DNA of 64,000 nucleotides from Bacilli bacterium (GCA_017435255.1 JAFSFI010000007.1:34536-98535); one strand, 5' to 3'. Shown: positions 43,556-52,648, numbered from the stretch's first letter. Translations and numbers: made by a program. Notes: a model not told the origin generated them from the letters alone.

Positions 43556-44029
43556 ATGAAGAAAAATAAAGTGCTTATTACGTTGAGTTCAGTATTAATA
43601 ATTCTATTAATACTAATTGTAGGATTGTTGATTAATTTGCATTATAAACAATCTTTTAGACCACCTAAATTTGATTCTAACGCATCTAATAAGATTCCTA
43701 CTAATGTTGACTACCAAAGTGAACTATTAAACGTAGGCGAGGGCTATTCTATATATATTAGTGCTAAACCCAAATTGATAAAAAATAATTTAAAAGTAGA
43801 TTTTATTTCTTTGGATACCAATAATATTTGGATAAAGATTAGAGTGTTACATAAGAATGAAATTATTGGTGAATCTGGTCTTGTAAAACCAGGACAATAT
43901 TTAGCAAAAATTAAATTAAACAAAAAAGTATCTGCTAAAGATAATATTACTTATATGATTATGGGATATGAACCTGATACATATTTAAGTGCAGGTACTA
44001 TTACTTTGAATACAAGGGTTGATGGATAA
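43556..44029 (+). CDS. N-terminally anchored membrane partner protein
   Basis: The 157-residue protein has one transmembrane helix (~7-28) and an extracellular domain with NIWIKIRVLHKNEIIGESGLVKPGQYLAKIKLNKKV, similar in layout to the 42528 protein. A GGGGG ribosome site lies before the ATG. Its TAA stop shares an A with the start of the dockerin-like gene, so these two are translationally coupled, which ties the anchor module to the dockerin protein. Confidence 0.68.
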   Translation: MKKNKVLITLSSVLIILLILIVGLLINLHYKQSFRPPKFDSNASNKIPTNVDYQSELLNVGEGYSIYISAKPKLIKNNLKVDFISLDTNNIWIKIRVLHKNEIIGESGLVKPGQYLAKIKLNKKVSAKDNITYMIMGYEPDTYLSAGTITLNTRVDG

Positions 44030-44871
44030 TGAAAAAAAATATTTTATATTTAATGATTTTAATTGCTATGTTTTTTGTAAACGTTGAAGTGGATGCAGAA
44101 AGTCATGACGTTACTGCTAAATATGAAATGACTCACAATGTGGTTTTGTTTGAAGAAACATTGAATGATGGTAGTGTTGAAATTGACTTAGGTAATTATT
44201 CTTTGGAGTTTTCATCAACACTAAAAAACATTAAAATTGTTTTAATAAAGGCTGAAGGTGACGCTAATAATTATGCTAAAGCGTTTACTAAAAACAATGA
44301 AAACTATTATCTTTTGTTTTATAAAAATGGACAAAAGATAACAACCGGAAGTATTTCTGTAACGTTAAAAGAAAATAACAAAGTATTAAAGGTTTATGAT
44401 AATGATGGAGAAGTAATTGAGTCCTCTAGCGAAAATATATTTTTAAATAGTAATAATTATTTTATAACTATAACTAATGGTATTAATGACGATGAAAGTG
44501 GATATAAAGTAATCGATGTTAATAGTTCTATTGACGACTTTGACGAAGTGAATGAAGATTCGATGATTGAAGTATATAACTCTAAAAACGTAAAAGTAGA
44601 TGATTATTCTAATTTAGGTACAGGTTATAAAGTAATTATCACCAACCAAGAAGAAACTATAGAGTATATCATTATAGTAAAAGGTGAAGTAACAGGAGAC
44701 GCTAAAATTAATTTGAATGACGTTACTAGATTATATCACTACTATAAGAACATAATAGAAATGGACGATATATTTGTTTTAGCCGGTGATGTTGCTGGAC
44801 AAAATACTATTAATTTAAATGATGTTACTAAATTATATCACTATTATAAAGGTATAATATCTAATTTATAG
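44029..44871 (+). CDS. Secreted protein with C-terminal dockerin-like domain
   Basis: The 280-residue protein has a signal peptide (~1-24), an N-terminal domain of unknown fold with repeated strands, and a C-terminal ~65-residue dockerin-like pair: GEVTGDAKINLNDVTRLYHYYKNI and GDVAGQNTINLNDVTKLYHYYKGI. Spacing matches the duplicated calcium loop plus helix of type I dockerins, but ligands are degenerate (Glu, Thr in repeat 1; Ala, Gln in repeat 2). Dockerins bind cohesins; the next two genes encode cohesin-like domains. No enzyme domain is visible. Confidence 0.75.
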   Translation: MKKNILYLMILIAMFFVNVEVDAESHDVTAKYEMTHNVVLFEETLNDGSVEIDLGNYSLEFSSTLKNIKIVLIKAEGDANNYAKAFTKNNENYYLLFYKNGQKITTGSISVTLKENNKVLKVYDNDGEVIESSSENIFLNSNNYFITITNGINDDESGYKVIDVNSSIDDFDEVNEDSMIEVYNSKNVKVDDYSNLGTGYKVIITNQEETIEYIIIVKGEVTGDAKINLNDVTRLYHYYKNIIEMDDIFVLAGDVAGQNTINLNDVTKLYHYYKGIISNL

Positions 44872-44880
44872 GAGGTAATT

Positions 44881-45495
44881 ATGATAAAGAAAATGATGTT
44901 TTTAATGGTGTTGTTTTTTATGATGCCTATAGTTGCTTTAGCTGAAAATAATATTTCTGTTATATGTGACAAAACAGCGCTAAAAAATGGTGAGGAAACT
45001 AATTGTAAGATTGAAGCAACCGAGTTAGATTTTGTTGTCACTAACATTTCGGCCAAACTAAACATAGGTTCTAATTTAGAAGTGGTTTCATCTTCGTATG
45101 ATGATACTGTATGGAGAATTCTAGACAGTAGATTTGATGTAAAAGAAATGAATTTGATAAAAGAAAGTATAGAAATGAAAAGTAATTTACCAATTGCTAC
45201 TTTCAAAGTTAAAGCAGTTAATACTGCTGTAACAACCAGCGAAATTGCTTTAGAAGATGTTATTGTTGGAGACGACAATTATGAAGAAAAAGAAGTCAAC
45301 GTAAATAATATAACTATTGAACTTGATTATCAAGAAATTATATCAGATGATGAGCCAAAAGAACCCGATGGTGAAGAATCGAAGGAACAAAATCCAAGTA
45401 CTAGCGATAAATTTTCACCTATATTAGTTTTAGGAATATTTGTTTTTCTAGTATATTTAATAGTTTCAACAAAAAAATTAAAAGAGAATAATTAG
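44881..45495 (+). CDS. Membrane-anchored cohesin-like protein
   Basis: The 204-residue protein has a signal peptide (~1-21), a cohesin-like beta-sandwich (~22-150; ISVICDKTALKNGEETNCKIEATEL, a Cys pair likely disulfide-bonded, and LPIATFKVKAVNTA), a Pro/Glu/Lys linker and a C-terminal transmembrane helix (FSPILVLGIFVFLVYLIV) with a short basic tail. It is closely related to the N-terminal domain of the next gene. AGGAGGTAATT precedes the ATG. It could display a dockerin-bearing protein on the cell surface. Confidence 0.75.
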   Translation: MIKKMMFLMVLFFMMPIVALAENNISVICDKTALKNGEETNCKIEATELDFVVTNISAKLNIGSNLEVVSSSYDDTVWRILDSRFDVKEMNLIKESIEMKSNLPIATFKVKAVNTAVTTSEIALEDVIVGDDNYEEKEVNVNNITIELDYQEIISDDEPKEPDGEESKEQNPSTSDKFSPILVLGIFVFLVYLIVSTKKLKENN

Positions 45496-45507
45496 TAGAG
45501 TGATGTT

Positions 45508-47133
45508 ATGAAAAAGAAAATTCTTTTTACAATCTTATTATTGTTAATAATTGCACCATTAAATGTTCGTGCGGTTAATGATGTTATATTGTCTTGTAAT
45601 AAAACCAAACTAAAGGCTAATGAAGAGACAAGCTGTATTGTTAGTGTCAGTAATTTGAATTTTATTGTGACAGATGTCACTGGTTCAATATCAACCGGCG
45701 CCAATCTATCTATAACTAGCTCTTCATATGATAAAGATATATGGCTTTCTTTAGATAATGTTTTTAATGTAAATTCCATTAACTTAATTCGCAATGCTAA
45801 CAATCAGGTTAGCAGTTTAGTTATAGCTAAATTTAATATAAAAGCAAATAGTGCTGCTTCAGGAACTAGTTCGGTTAGTTTTAGTAATGTAGCGTTTGGT
45901 AATAGCGATTATCAAAGTGTACCTCTTACAAGTACACCATTAACTATTTCTTTTGCCTCTAAAGTTAATTCGCTAAGTTCATTATCTGTTAGTGGTGCCA
46001 ATATAAATTTTAATAGTAATCAAACAACTTATTCTATAAATGTAGACTCGTCGAGTATTCAAGTTAGTGCTATAGCTACAGATTCTAAAGCAACAATAAC
46101 TGGAATTGGAACTCATCAGTTAAATTACGGAAATAATGTTATAAATGTTATAGTAACAGCAGAAGATGGTAGTCAAAAAACATATACTATTAATGTTAAT
46201 AGAAAGGATACTAGGAGTAGTAATAATAATTTAAAATCTTTATCACTTTCTTCTGGAAAGATTAGTTTTAACAAATCTACCACTACTTATAGTGTAAATG
46301 TAGATAGTAATATTTCTAATATTAAAATATCTGCTACATTAGATGATGCCAAAGCAAGTTTTGTTGATGGATATGGTCCTAGAACGGTTGATTTAGCTTA
46401 TGGAAACAATAAAATATATATTAAAGTTAAAAGTGAGAATCAAATAGAAAAGACATATACTATTAATATAACTAGAAAAGATGACCGCAGCAATAATAAT
46501 AATTTAAAGAGTATTACTTTAAGTGATGGAAAGATTGATTTTTCTAAAGGAAACACCAAATACACTGTTAATGTACCATATGAGATAGAGAAATTTAAGA
46601 TAAGTGCTGCATCTGAAGATAAAAAGGCGGTTATCGAAATAATTGGCGAAGAAAACTTAATAGTTGGAGAAAACAGCTATATTATTAAAGTAACTGCTGA
46701 AAATGGTGATGTAAAAGAATATCATATTACTGTTATACGTGACGAAAAAATAACTGTAACATCTAGCAATAAAGCATCTAACATAGAAGTAGAAGGATAT
46801 GATATTGATTTTGATCCTGATAAATATTCTTATGATATTGATACTAATGATAAAAAATTAAAAATTAAAGTTAGTCTTCAAGATGAAAATGCAACATTTA
46901 AAATTGTTGGTAATAAAAATTTAGAAGATGGCAACATTATTTCTATTGTAGTAACTGATGAAGAAGGAAATAGTAATATATATAAAATAACTATTCATAA
47001 CGTAGAAGAGAAAGTTACCTTTAATTTTAATATTATTATATATATTTTATTAGTTATATCATTATTGGGAAATATTATATTTATAGGGTTAATTCTTAAA
47101 AGAAAATTAATGAATAAAAATAATTCTAAATAA
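45508..47133 (+). CDS. Cohesin-like protein with four cadherin-like beta-sandwich repeats, C-terminally anchored
   Basis: The 541-residue protein has a signal peptide (~1-22), a cohesin-like domain (~23-148) with the same Cys pair (ILSCNKTKLKANEETSC) and SSYDKDIWLSLDNVFNV, then four ~85-residue cadherin-like repeats. The repeats show the pattern L.SL.LS.G.I.F....T.Y.V.V, Y.NN.I...VTAE.G..KTYTI.V.R (the last copy is diverged), and the chain ends with a transmembrane helix (~512-532) and a basic tail. This is a classic extended surface stalk with a binding head. It ends the island at a terminator. Confidence 0.8.
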   Translation: MKKKILFTILLLLIIAPLNVRAVNDVILSCNKTKLKANEETSCIVSVSNLNFIVTDVTGSISTGANLSITSSSYDKDIWLSLDNVFNVNSINLIRNANNQVSSLVIAKFNIKANSAASGTSSVSFSNVAFGNSDYQSVPLTSTPLTISFASKVNSLSSLSVSGANINFNSNQTTYSINVDSSSIQVSAIATDSKATITGIGTHQLNYGNNVINVIVTAEDGSQKTYTINVNRKDTRSSNNNLKSLSLSSGKISFNKSTTTYSVNVDSNISNIKISATLDDAKASFVDGYGPRTVDLAYGNNKIYIKVKSENQIEKTYTINITRKDDRSNNNNLKSITLSDGKIDFSKGNTKYTVNVPYEIEKFKISAASEDKKAVIEIIGEENLIVGENSYIIKVTAENGDVKEYHITVIRDEKITVTSSNKASNIEVEGYDIDFDPDKYSYDIDTNDKKLKIKVSLQDENATFKIVGNKNLEDGNIISIVVTDEEGNSNIYKITIHNVEEKVTFNFNIIIYILLVISLLGNIIFIGLILKRKLMNKNNSK

Positions 47134-47141
47134 CTCAATTT

Positions 47142-47170
47142 AAATAAGTACAATTATGTACTTATTTTTA
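47142..47170 (+). terminator. Terminator at the end of the surface island
   Basis: AAATAAGTACA (47142-47152), loop ATTA and TGTACTTATTT (47157-47167), then T run. Confidence 0.85.
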
Positions 47171-47205
47171 ATTTTGTGATAATATATACCTCATGAGGTG
47201 AGAGT

Positions 47206-47775
47206 ATGGATCATTTAATCCATATTAAAAAATTTTATGAAGATGTTTATCATGACCCTAGTATGTATTATGAATATTTAAGTGGGAAAAGAACAATTGA
47301 TCCTATGTTATATTCTAAATGGTATAAGGAAATGGAAGCAAGAAGAGATCCTTTTGTTAAATTTATAATGGGTGGGAAAAAGTATAATAATCACGAGTTT
47401 TTTTTTGAGACTGCATTAAGTAAAGATTTGGCTGTATCTAGACCATATTTTATAAATAAATCTATAGAAGTGAAAGAATTTATTATTCCTCGATTAGAAG
47501 AGATGCCTCTTGGAGATGAATCGTTTCATTATCTATGTAATGGTTGTTATGAGACAACATTAGAAAATATTTATAGAGTGTTAAACCATGGGTCTTTTAC
47601 GGTCGGTTATTGTGGTGAAAAGAAGACTGATGAATTTAAAGAAATAGTAAAGTTTTATAATATGTTAAAAGATAGGCTTATGAGAAAAGGCTTTATTGCG
47701 TCTTCCATGGAAGAAAGTGTTTCAAGTAAACATAAATTGTATGTGTTAACATATCAAAGTAAAAATAAGAAATAG
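47206..47775 (+). CDS. Unknown soluble 189-residue protein upstream of miaA
   Basis: The protein is soluble, without signal peptide or membrane segment, and rich in Tyr, Lys and Glu. Segments such as HIKKFYEDVYHDPSMYYEYLSG, LEEMPLGDESFHYLCNGCYETTLENIYRVL and GSFTVGYCGEKKTDEFKEI vaguely recall the tail of a Rossmann methyltransferase fold, but no SAM-binding glycine motif is seen, so I make no assignment. GAGGTGAGAGT precedes the ATG. It ends eight bases before miaA and is probably cotranscribed. Confidence 0.6.
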   Translation: MDHLIHIKKFYEDVYHDPSMYYEYLSGKRTIDPMLYSKWYKEMEARRDPFVKFIMGGKKYNNHEFFFETALSKDLAVSRPYFINKSIEVKEFIIPRLEEMPLGDESFHYLCNGCYETTLENIYRVLNHGSFTVGYCGEKKTDEFKEIVKFYNMLKDRLMRKGFIASSMEESVSSKHKLYVLTYQSKNKK

Positions 47776-47783
47776 GTGATAAT

Positions 47784-48656
47784 ATGATAATTGTAATCAC
47801 GGGACCTACAGGTGTAGGTAAGACAAAAATGTCAGTTGAACTTGCAAAAAGGGTTGATGCCGAAATAATAAACGCAGATTCTATGCAAGTATATAAAAAT
47901 CTAGATATAGCAACAGCAAAAATAAAAGAAGAAGAAAAAGATAATGTTCCTCATCATTTATTTGATATAGTAGAAAAAGAAGAAAATTATACTGTTTATG
48001 ATTATCAAAAGGATTGTAGAAAAACTATAAATGAAATAGCATCACGTAATAAGAATATAATTATAGTAGGGGGGACAGGATTATATATCAAGGCCGCTTT
48101 ATATAACTATAATTTTAATGAAGAGTCTAATACATATGATTTTTCTAATATGACAAATGAGGAATTATATAATAAAATTAAAGAGACTAATCCTAATATA
48201 AATGTTCATATTAATAATAGAAAAAGACTAGAAAGAGACCTTACAAAAATCAATAATAATACTATATCCGATGGTAAGGGTAATGAAATAATCTATCCAT
48301 TTAATATTATTGGATTAACTACTAATAGAGATGAATTATACAATAGAATTAATAAAAGAGTAGAATTAATGGTAGAGGAAGGACTAATCGAAGAAGCTAG
48401 AGATTTGTATAACAAAAACATTAATAGTAAAGCAATTATGACGGGAATTGGGTATAAAGAGTTGTATAAATATTTCGATGGCGATATAACTTTAGAAGAA
48501 GCTTTAGAATTAATCAAGAGAAATTCCAGACGTTATGCTAAAAGACAATATACATTCTTTAATAATCAATTTAATATGAATTGGTTTGAAGTTAATTATG
48601 ATAATTTTAATGAAACAATAGATGAAGTTTATAAATTCATAACTAAGGAGGACTAA
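47784..48656 (+). CDS. miaA: tRNA dimethylallyltransferase
   Basis: MiaA adds an isopentenyl group to A37 of tRNAs reading UNN codons. The 290-residue product has the P-loop GPTGVGKT (residues 7-14), INADSMQVYKNLDIATAK, VGGTGLYIKAAL and the C-terminal ELIKRNSRRYAKRQYTFF. AGGTGAT precedes the ATG. The TAA stop shares its last base with the rsmE start. In Bacillus miaA follows mutL closely; here the surface island separates them. Confidence 0.94.
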   Translation: MIIVITGPTGVGKTKMSVELAKRVDAEIINADSMQVYKNLDIATAKIKEEEKDNVPHHLFDIVEKEENYTVYDYQKDCRKTINEIASRNKNIIIVGGTGLYIKAALYNYNFNEESNTYDFSNMTNEELYNKIKETNPNINVHINNRKRLERDLTKINNNTISDGKGNEIIYPFNIIGLTTNRDELYNRINKRVELMVEEGLIEEARDLYNKNINSKAIMTGIGYKELYKYFDGDITLEEALELIKRNSRRYAKRQYTFFNNQFNMNWFEVNYDNFNETIDEVYKFITKED

Positions 48657-49363
48657 TGCAAAGATATTTCTGTAACATTGTAAACGATCGATATAAATTA
48701 AATAAAGAAGACAGTCATCACATAACTAAAGTTATGAGATGTTCCGTTGGAGATAAAATAGAAATTGTCGATAATGGATCATTATTTATTGCTGAAATTA
48801 TTGAATTAACTCCAATTGTAATAGCAAAAGTTAAAGAAAAAGTAAATATGGAAGAAAATTCTATAAATGTAACAATTGCACAGAGTTTAGTAAATGAGCA
48901 AAAAATGGATTATATATTGCAAAAAGGTACTGAACTAGGTGCGATAGAATTTATTCCTTTAATAACTGATAGAAGTATAGTTAAAATTAATGATAAAATT
49001 AATAAAAAGATTACTAGGTGGAACTTAATTACAAAAGAAGCAAGCGAACAATCTAAAAGATTAACAATTCCAAAAGTTAGGGAACCACAAACAATCCAAG
49101 AACTTATTAAATTGGATTATGACTATAAAATTTTATGTAGTGTAAACGAGGTGTCAAAAAGCATAAAAACAGTCTTATCAAACATCAAAGAAAGTGATAG
49201 AATATTAGTTGTAATAGGACCAGAAGGCGGTTTCTCAAAAGAAGAAGAAAACAAAATGATAGATAACGGTTTTATTTCTGTTTCCTTAGGAAGTAGAGTC
49301 TTAAGAACCGAGACTGCATCATTAGCGGTATTAAGTTTTATTAACTATATATTTATGAGGTGA
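48656..49363 (+). CDS. rsmE: 16S rRNA m3U1498 methyltransferase
   Basis: RsmE is a SPOUT-class methyltransferase. The 235-residue protein has an N-terminal PUA-like domain (DSHHITKVMRCSVGDKIEIVDNG) and the C-terminal knot with VIGPEGGFSKEEENKMIDNG and SLGSRVLRTETASLAVLSFI, which bind S-adenosylmethionine. AAGGAGGACTA precedes the ATG and overlaps the end of miaA. The usual partner mtaB lies one gene downstream. Confidence 0.93.
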   Translation: MQRYFCNIVNDRYKLNKEDSHHITKVMRCSVGDKIEIVDNGSLFIAEIIELTPIVIAKVKEKVNMEENSINVTIAQSLVNEQKMDYILQKGTELGAIEFIPLITDRSIVKINDKINKKITRWNLITKEASEQSKRLTIPKVREPQTIQELIKLDYDYKILCSVNEVSKSIKTVLSNIKESDRILVVIGPEGGFSKEEENKMIDNGFISVSLGSRVLRTETASLAVLSFINYIFMR

Positions 49364-49367
49364 TAAT

Positions 49368-50336
49368 ATGGCAAGTTTTTTTGATTTTTTAGCGTCAAAT
49401 GAACTGACTATAATTATATGTTTGTTAGTTGTTATATTTGTTTTAATAATGTCTATTATAGTTATAGATGTGTTATTTAAAAATAATAATGATAAGAAAA
49501 GTGAAGAACTAAAACTTGAAATAAATAAGGAAAGTTTGAAAAATAACAATGATGGGTTGGGTATGATTGCAGATGAAAATGCAATAAATAGAATTGATGT
49601 AGAAGCTATTACTAAAAATTTAGAAAAAACACAAGAAATTGAAGAAATCAAATATGTAGAAGAAGATGAAGAATTAGAAAAAACTAAAGCGCTTTTGGAA
49701 TTAGAAACGCTAAAAAAAGAACTTGCTAAAATGGAAGAAGAAAAAGATGAAAATGAAACTGTAGAAGTAGCCGCTATAGAAGAACAAATTAAAGAAGCAG
49801 AACCCCTTCCAAAGGAAGATATAAAAGAACATGAACTAGTGGAGGAAAAAAGCATAGAACCCCAAGAAGAAACATCAACAATAATAGAACATGACCAAAA
49901 ACCTACAATGGAAGAGGAAGTTGAAGCATTTGAATCAAGTCAAGAAGAGCACGCAATTATAAGTGTTGATGAACTTATGAAGGCAAGTGAAAATATTACT
50001 GATGAAGAAATTGAGCAATATGAAGACGATGGTAATGAACCTATTTCAATAAAAGAATTAGAAGCCTTATATAAAAGTGTAGAGCAACAAGAAGAAACAA
50101 AAGTAGTAGAAGAAAAAGTTAAATTACCAGATTTTGACATAAAACCAGCTAGTGAAGTTTATGATGGAAAAGAATTTAAAAACTCTGATGTTATATCACC
50201 TGTATTTGGATTAAAGGCTACAGAAGAAAGCATAATGTTAGAACAGACAGCTAATTTGGATAAATTAAATGAGGAAATACGAAAAACCAATGAATTTTTG
50301 TCGATGCTAAAAGAGTTGAGAAAAAATTTAGAATAA
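49368..50336 (+). CDS. N-terminally anchored, highly acidic protein of unknown function
   Basis: The 322-residue protein has one transmembrane helix (~13-36) near the N-terminus, then a long Glu/Lys-rich, probably coiled-coil and disordered region (~45-235), and a conserved-looking C-terminal end: EFKNSDVISPVFGLKATEES followed by a final helix. A single anchor with a cytoplasmic acidic linker and a short terminal module is an arrangement seen in cell-division scaffold proteins, but I cannot name it. It separates rsmE from mtaB. AGGTGATAAT precedes the ATG. Confidence 0.65.
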   Translation: MASFFDFLASNELTIIICLLVVIFVLIMSIIVIDVLFKNNNDKKSEELKLEINKESLKNNNDGLGMIADENAINRIDVEAITKNLEKTQEIEEIKYVEEDEELEKTKALLELETLKKELAKMEEEKDENETVEVAAIEEQIKEAEPLPKEDIKEHELVEEKSIEPQEETSTIIEHDQKPTMEEEVEAFESSQEEHAIISVDELMKASENITDEEIEQYEDDGNEPISIKELEALYKSVEQQEETKVVEEKVKLPDFDIKPASEVYDGKEFKNSDVISPVFGLKATEESIMLEQTANLDKLNEEIRKTNEFLSMLKELRKNLE

Positions 50337-50346
50337 TTAATAATTG

Positions 50347-50377
50347 TGCTATAATATTAACGTTATAGCATTTTTTT
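50347..50377 (+). terminator. Terminator before mtaB
   Basis: TGCTATAA (50347-50354) and TTATAGCA (50363-50370) form an eight-pair stem followed by seven T. Confidence 0.82.
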
Positions 50378-50396
50378 ATTGGAAGGAAGTAGTAAT

Positions 50397-51674
50397 ATGA
50401 AAGTAGGAATTTATACTTTAGGTTGCAAAGTAAATGCTTATGAGAGTGAATATGTAGTAGATTTATTAAGAAAACACAATTATGATATTTGTGATTTTAA
50501 TGATATATGCGACATATATATAATAAATACTTGTACAGTAACAAATACTAGTGATATTAAAAGTAAAAAAATAATAAGACAAGCAAGAAGAAGAAATAAA
50601 GATGCTTTAATTATAGCCTTTGGATGTTTTACTCAAGCTAACCCTAAATTAGATATGGATGAGATCGATATTCTTTTAGGCAATAAAGATAAAAGTAAAA
50701 TTATTGATTATATTGAAGAATATTTTAAAAATAAAAATAAATTAATAAAAGTATATAATGACTTAGGTACAAACTTTGAAGACATGTATATTGAAAACTT
50801 TGGAACTAGAACTAGAGCATTCGTTAAAATTCAAGATGGATGTGAAAATTATTGTAGTTATTGCATTATTCCTTTTGTAAGAGGTAAATGTAGATCAAAG
50901 GAATTTGATAAAACAATCAAAGAAATAACTTCTTTAGTTAATAACGGCTTCTATGAGGTTGTTTTAACCGGCATACACACCGGAAATTACGGAGTAGATA
51001 TAAATACCAATCTTTGCTCTTTAATCAAAGAAATAGTTAAAATAAAGGGGTTAAAACGTCTAAGAATATCTTCTATTGAAATAACAGAGTTAAATGATGA
51101 AATTTTAGAGGTTATTAAAGACAATAATATAGTTGTTAACCATTTACATGTTCCTATTCAAGCAGCTAGCGACAAAGTATTAGAAATAATGAATAGAAAA
51201 TATAACTTACAGCATTTTAAAGACAAAATTAAATATATAAAAGAAATTAAAAAAGATATATCAATTACAACTGACATTATTGTTGGGCACCCTGGAGAAG
51301 ATGATGTTACTTTTGAAAATAGTATTAATGATATAAAGGAAATAGGTTTCTCTAAATTACATGTTTTTCCGTATTCGAGAAGAGAAGGTACTAAATCTAG
51401 TTCTATGGAACAAATAGATGAAAGAACTAAAAAAGAAAGAACTAAAAAATTATTAATGTTATCAAGAGAATTAGAAATATCTTATATGAAAAGCTTTTTG
51501 AATAAAGAATTAGAAGTATTGGTTGAAGTAAATAAAGATAATTATAGTGTTGGTCATACTACAAACTATTTACAAGTGAAAATTAATGAACCAATCAAAC
51601 ATAATAAATTTGTAAATGTTAGAATTACTGATATTGATTATCCTTATTGTATAGGAGAAATAATAAATAAATAA
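50397..51674 (+). CDS. mtaB: tRNA t6A37 methylthiotransferase MtaB
   Basis: MtaB converts t6A37 to ms2t6A in tRNAs reading ANN codons. The 425-residue protein has the N-terminal UPF0004 domain (YTLGCKVNAYESEY, INTCTVTNTSD, FGCFTQ, whose three Cys bind the auxiliary cluster), the radical SAM motif DGCENYCSYCIIPFVRGKCRS and a C-terminal TRAM-like domain. ATG 50397 follows GGAAGGAAGT; an in-frame ATG at 50379 precedes that site. Length is normal. Confidence 0.94.
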   Translation: MKVGIYTLGCKVNAYESEYVVDLLRKHNYDICDFNDICDIYIINTCTVTNTSDIKSKKIIRQARRRNKDALIIAFGCFTQANPKLDMDEIDILLGNKDKSKIIDYIEEYFKNKNKLIKVYNDLGTNFEDMYIENFGTRTRAFVKIQDGCENYCSYCIIPFVRGKCRSKEFDKTIKEITSLVNNGFYEVVLTGIHTGNYGVDINTNLCSLIKEIVKIKGLKRLRISSIEITELNDEILEVIKDNNIVVNHLHVPIQAASDKVLEIMNRKYNLQHFKDKIKYIKEIKKDISITTDIIVGHPGEDDVTFENSINDIKEIGFSKLHVFPYSRREGTKSSSMEQIDERTKKERTKKLLMLSRELEISYMKSFLNKELEVLVEVNKDNYSVGHTTNYLQVKINEPIKHNKFVNVRITDIDYPYCIGEIINK

Positions 51675-51677
51675 TAC

Positions 51678-51713
51678 AAACTACTGTTTACAATTTATGA
51701 CAGTAGTTTTTTC
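51678..51713 (+). terminator. Terminator after mtaB
   Basis: AAACTACTGT (51678-51687) and ACAGTAGTTT (51700-51709) form a ten-pair stem with a T run. Confidence 0.85.
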
Positions 51714-51776
51714 TTTCAAAATTTACACTTGTATTTCGATATGTTAAAATTATATGTAAGGAAGTTTGGTGATTTT

Positions 51777-52619
51777 ATGTCAAATACATTTAGTGATGAA
51801 TACATTAAATTAAAACAAACTAGAACACTAATGAATCAGGACATAATTAAAAATAAAAAGAGAATGATATGGGAGTATTTTAGAAGTTTTAACGATGTAA
51901 ATATTACAAATTTAGAACAAAATATTTCTAAAAACACTTTTCTATTTAAAGCACCTTTATTTTTAATTCATGGATCTAACATGATGAGTTGCGGTAATGA
52001 GGATATAGATGAAATATATGTAGATGAAGGGTTTGCAGCAAATAAGAAAAATATTCGAGTTATCAAACATCAGTCAACTCATGAAACCTTACATTCCTTG
52101 TGCCGAAAACAAGGAATTAGATTTGGTAGGCCAATAACAAAAGATAATGAATATTTAAAAGGTATCAATGAAGCAGCAACCCAGGTTTTTGCTGATGATA
52201 CGGAAAACGATGAATTAGGCCCAGAAGATGATTATTTATATTTTATCAAAAATATTATGAGAATTATGAAGAACGCTGTAGGGCCAAGTTTATTAGCAAA
52301 CCAATACTTAAATAACGATATTTCTTTTGAACAAAAATTTAACGAAATAACCGACGGAAAATTTGATGACTTCGCTTTTATCATTAATAACATATATATA
52401 TTAAGTAAAAACAGACATTATAAAACGATTAGTACTGATGAGGAAGAAATGCTAATAGCGCATGAAAAAATTATATTAGATTTTACTAGTTCTTTTATCC
52501 GTAAAGTGGCTATTACCGATCCTACGATATATCAAAGAATAAAAGAAGATTTTTTTAATCAAGAATTCTTAACAAGATTAAATATAGATGAACTTAATAA
52601 TGGCTTTGGAACTAAGTAA
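51777..52619 (+). CDS. Putative zinc metallopeptidase-like protein (HETLH motif)
   Basis: About 280 residues from ATG 51777, which follows GGTGAT; in-frame codons upstream lack a ribosome site. The centre reads KHQSTHETLHSLCRKQGIRFG..., an HExxH zinc motif, followed about 25 residues later by GINEAATQVFADD, where NEAAT could supply the third ligand as in gluzincins. No signal peptide or membrane helix is present, so it would act in the cytoplasm. I recognise no specific family. It has its own unit and converges with spoVB. Confidence 0.62.
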   Translation: MSNTFSDEYIKLKQTRTLMNQDIIKNKKRMIWEYFRSFNDVNITNLEQNISKNTFLFKAPLFLIHGSNMMSCGNEDIDEIYVDEGFAANKKNIRVIKHQSTHETLHSLCRKQGIRFGRPITKDNEYLKGINEAATQVFADDTENDELGPEDDYLYFIKNIMRIMKNAVGPSLLANQYLNNDISFEQKFNEITDGKFDDFAFIINNIYILSKNRHYKTISTDEEEMLIAHEKIILDFTSSFIRKVAITDPTIYQRIKEDFFNQEFLTRLNIDELNNGFGTK

Positions 52620-52648
52620 TTATTTTAAAAAGTTACTTAGTTTTTTAT
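52610..52648. terminator. Bidirectional terminator between the HETLH gene and spoVB
   Basis: AACTAAGTAA (52610-52619) and TTACTTAGTT (52633-52642), with T-rich flanks on both strands. The 5' arm contains the plus-strand stop codon. Confidence 0.8.

Noticed and set aside
44844..45278. 144-codon minus-strand ORF
   Set aside because: It is antisense to the cohesin-like gene at 44881, whose signal peptide, domain and anchor are all consistent.
49331..49855. 174-codon minus-strand ORF rich in Ser
   Set aside because: It is the antisense of the Glu/Lys-rich repeat region of the 49368 gene; the composition is an artefact of GAA/GAT codons read backwards.
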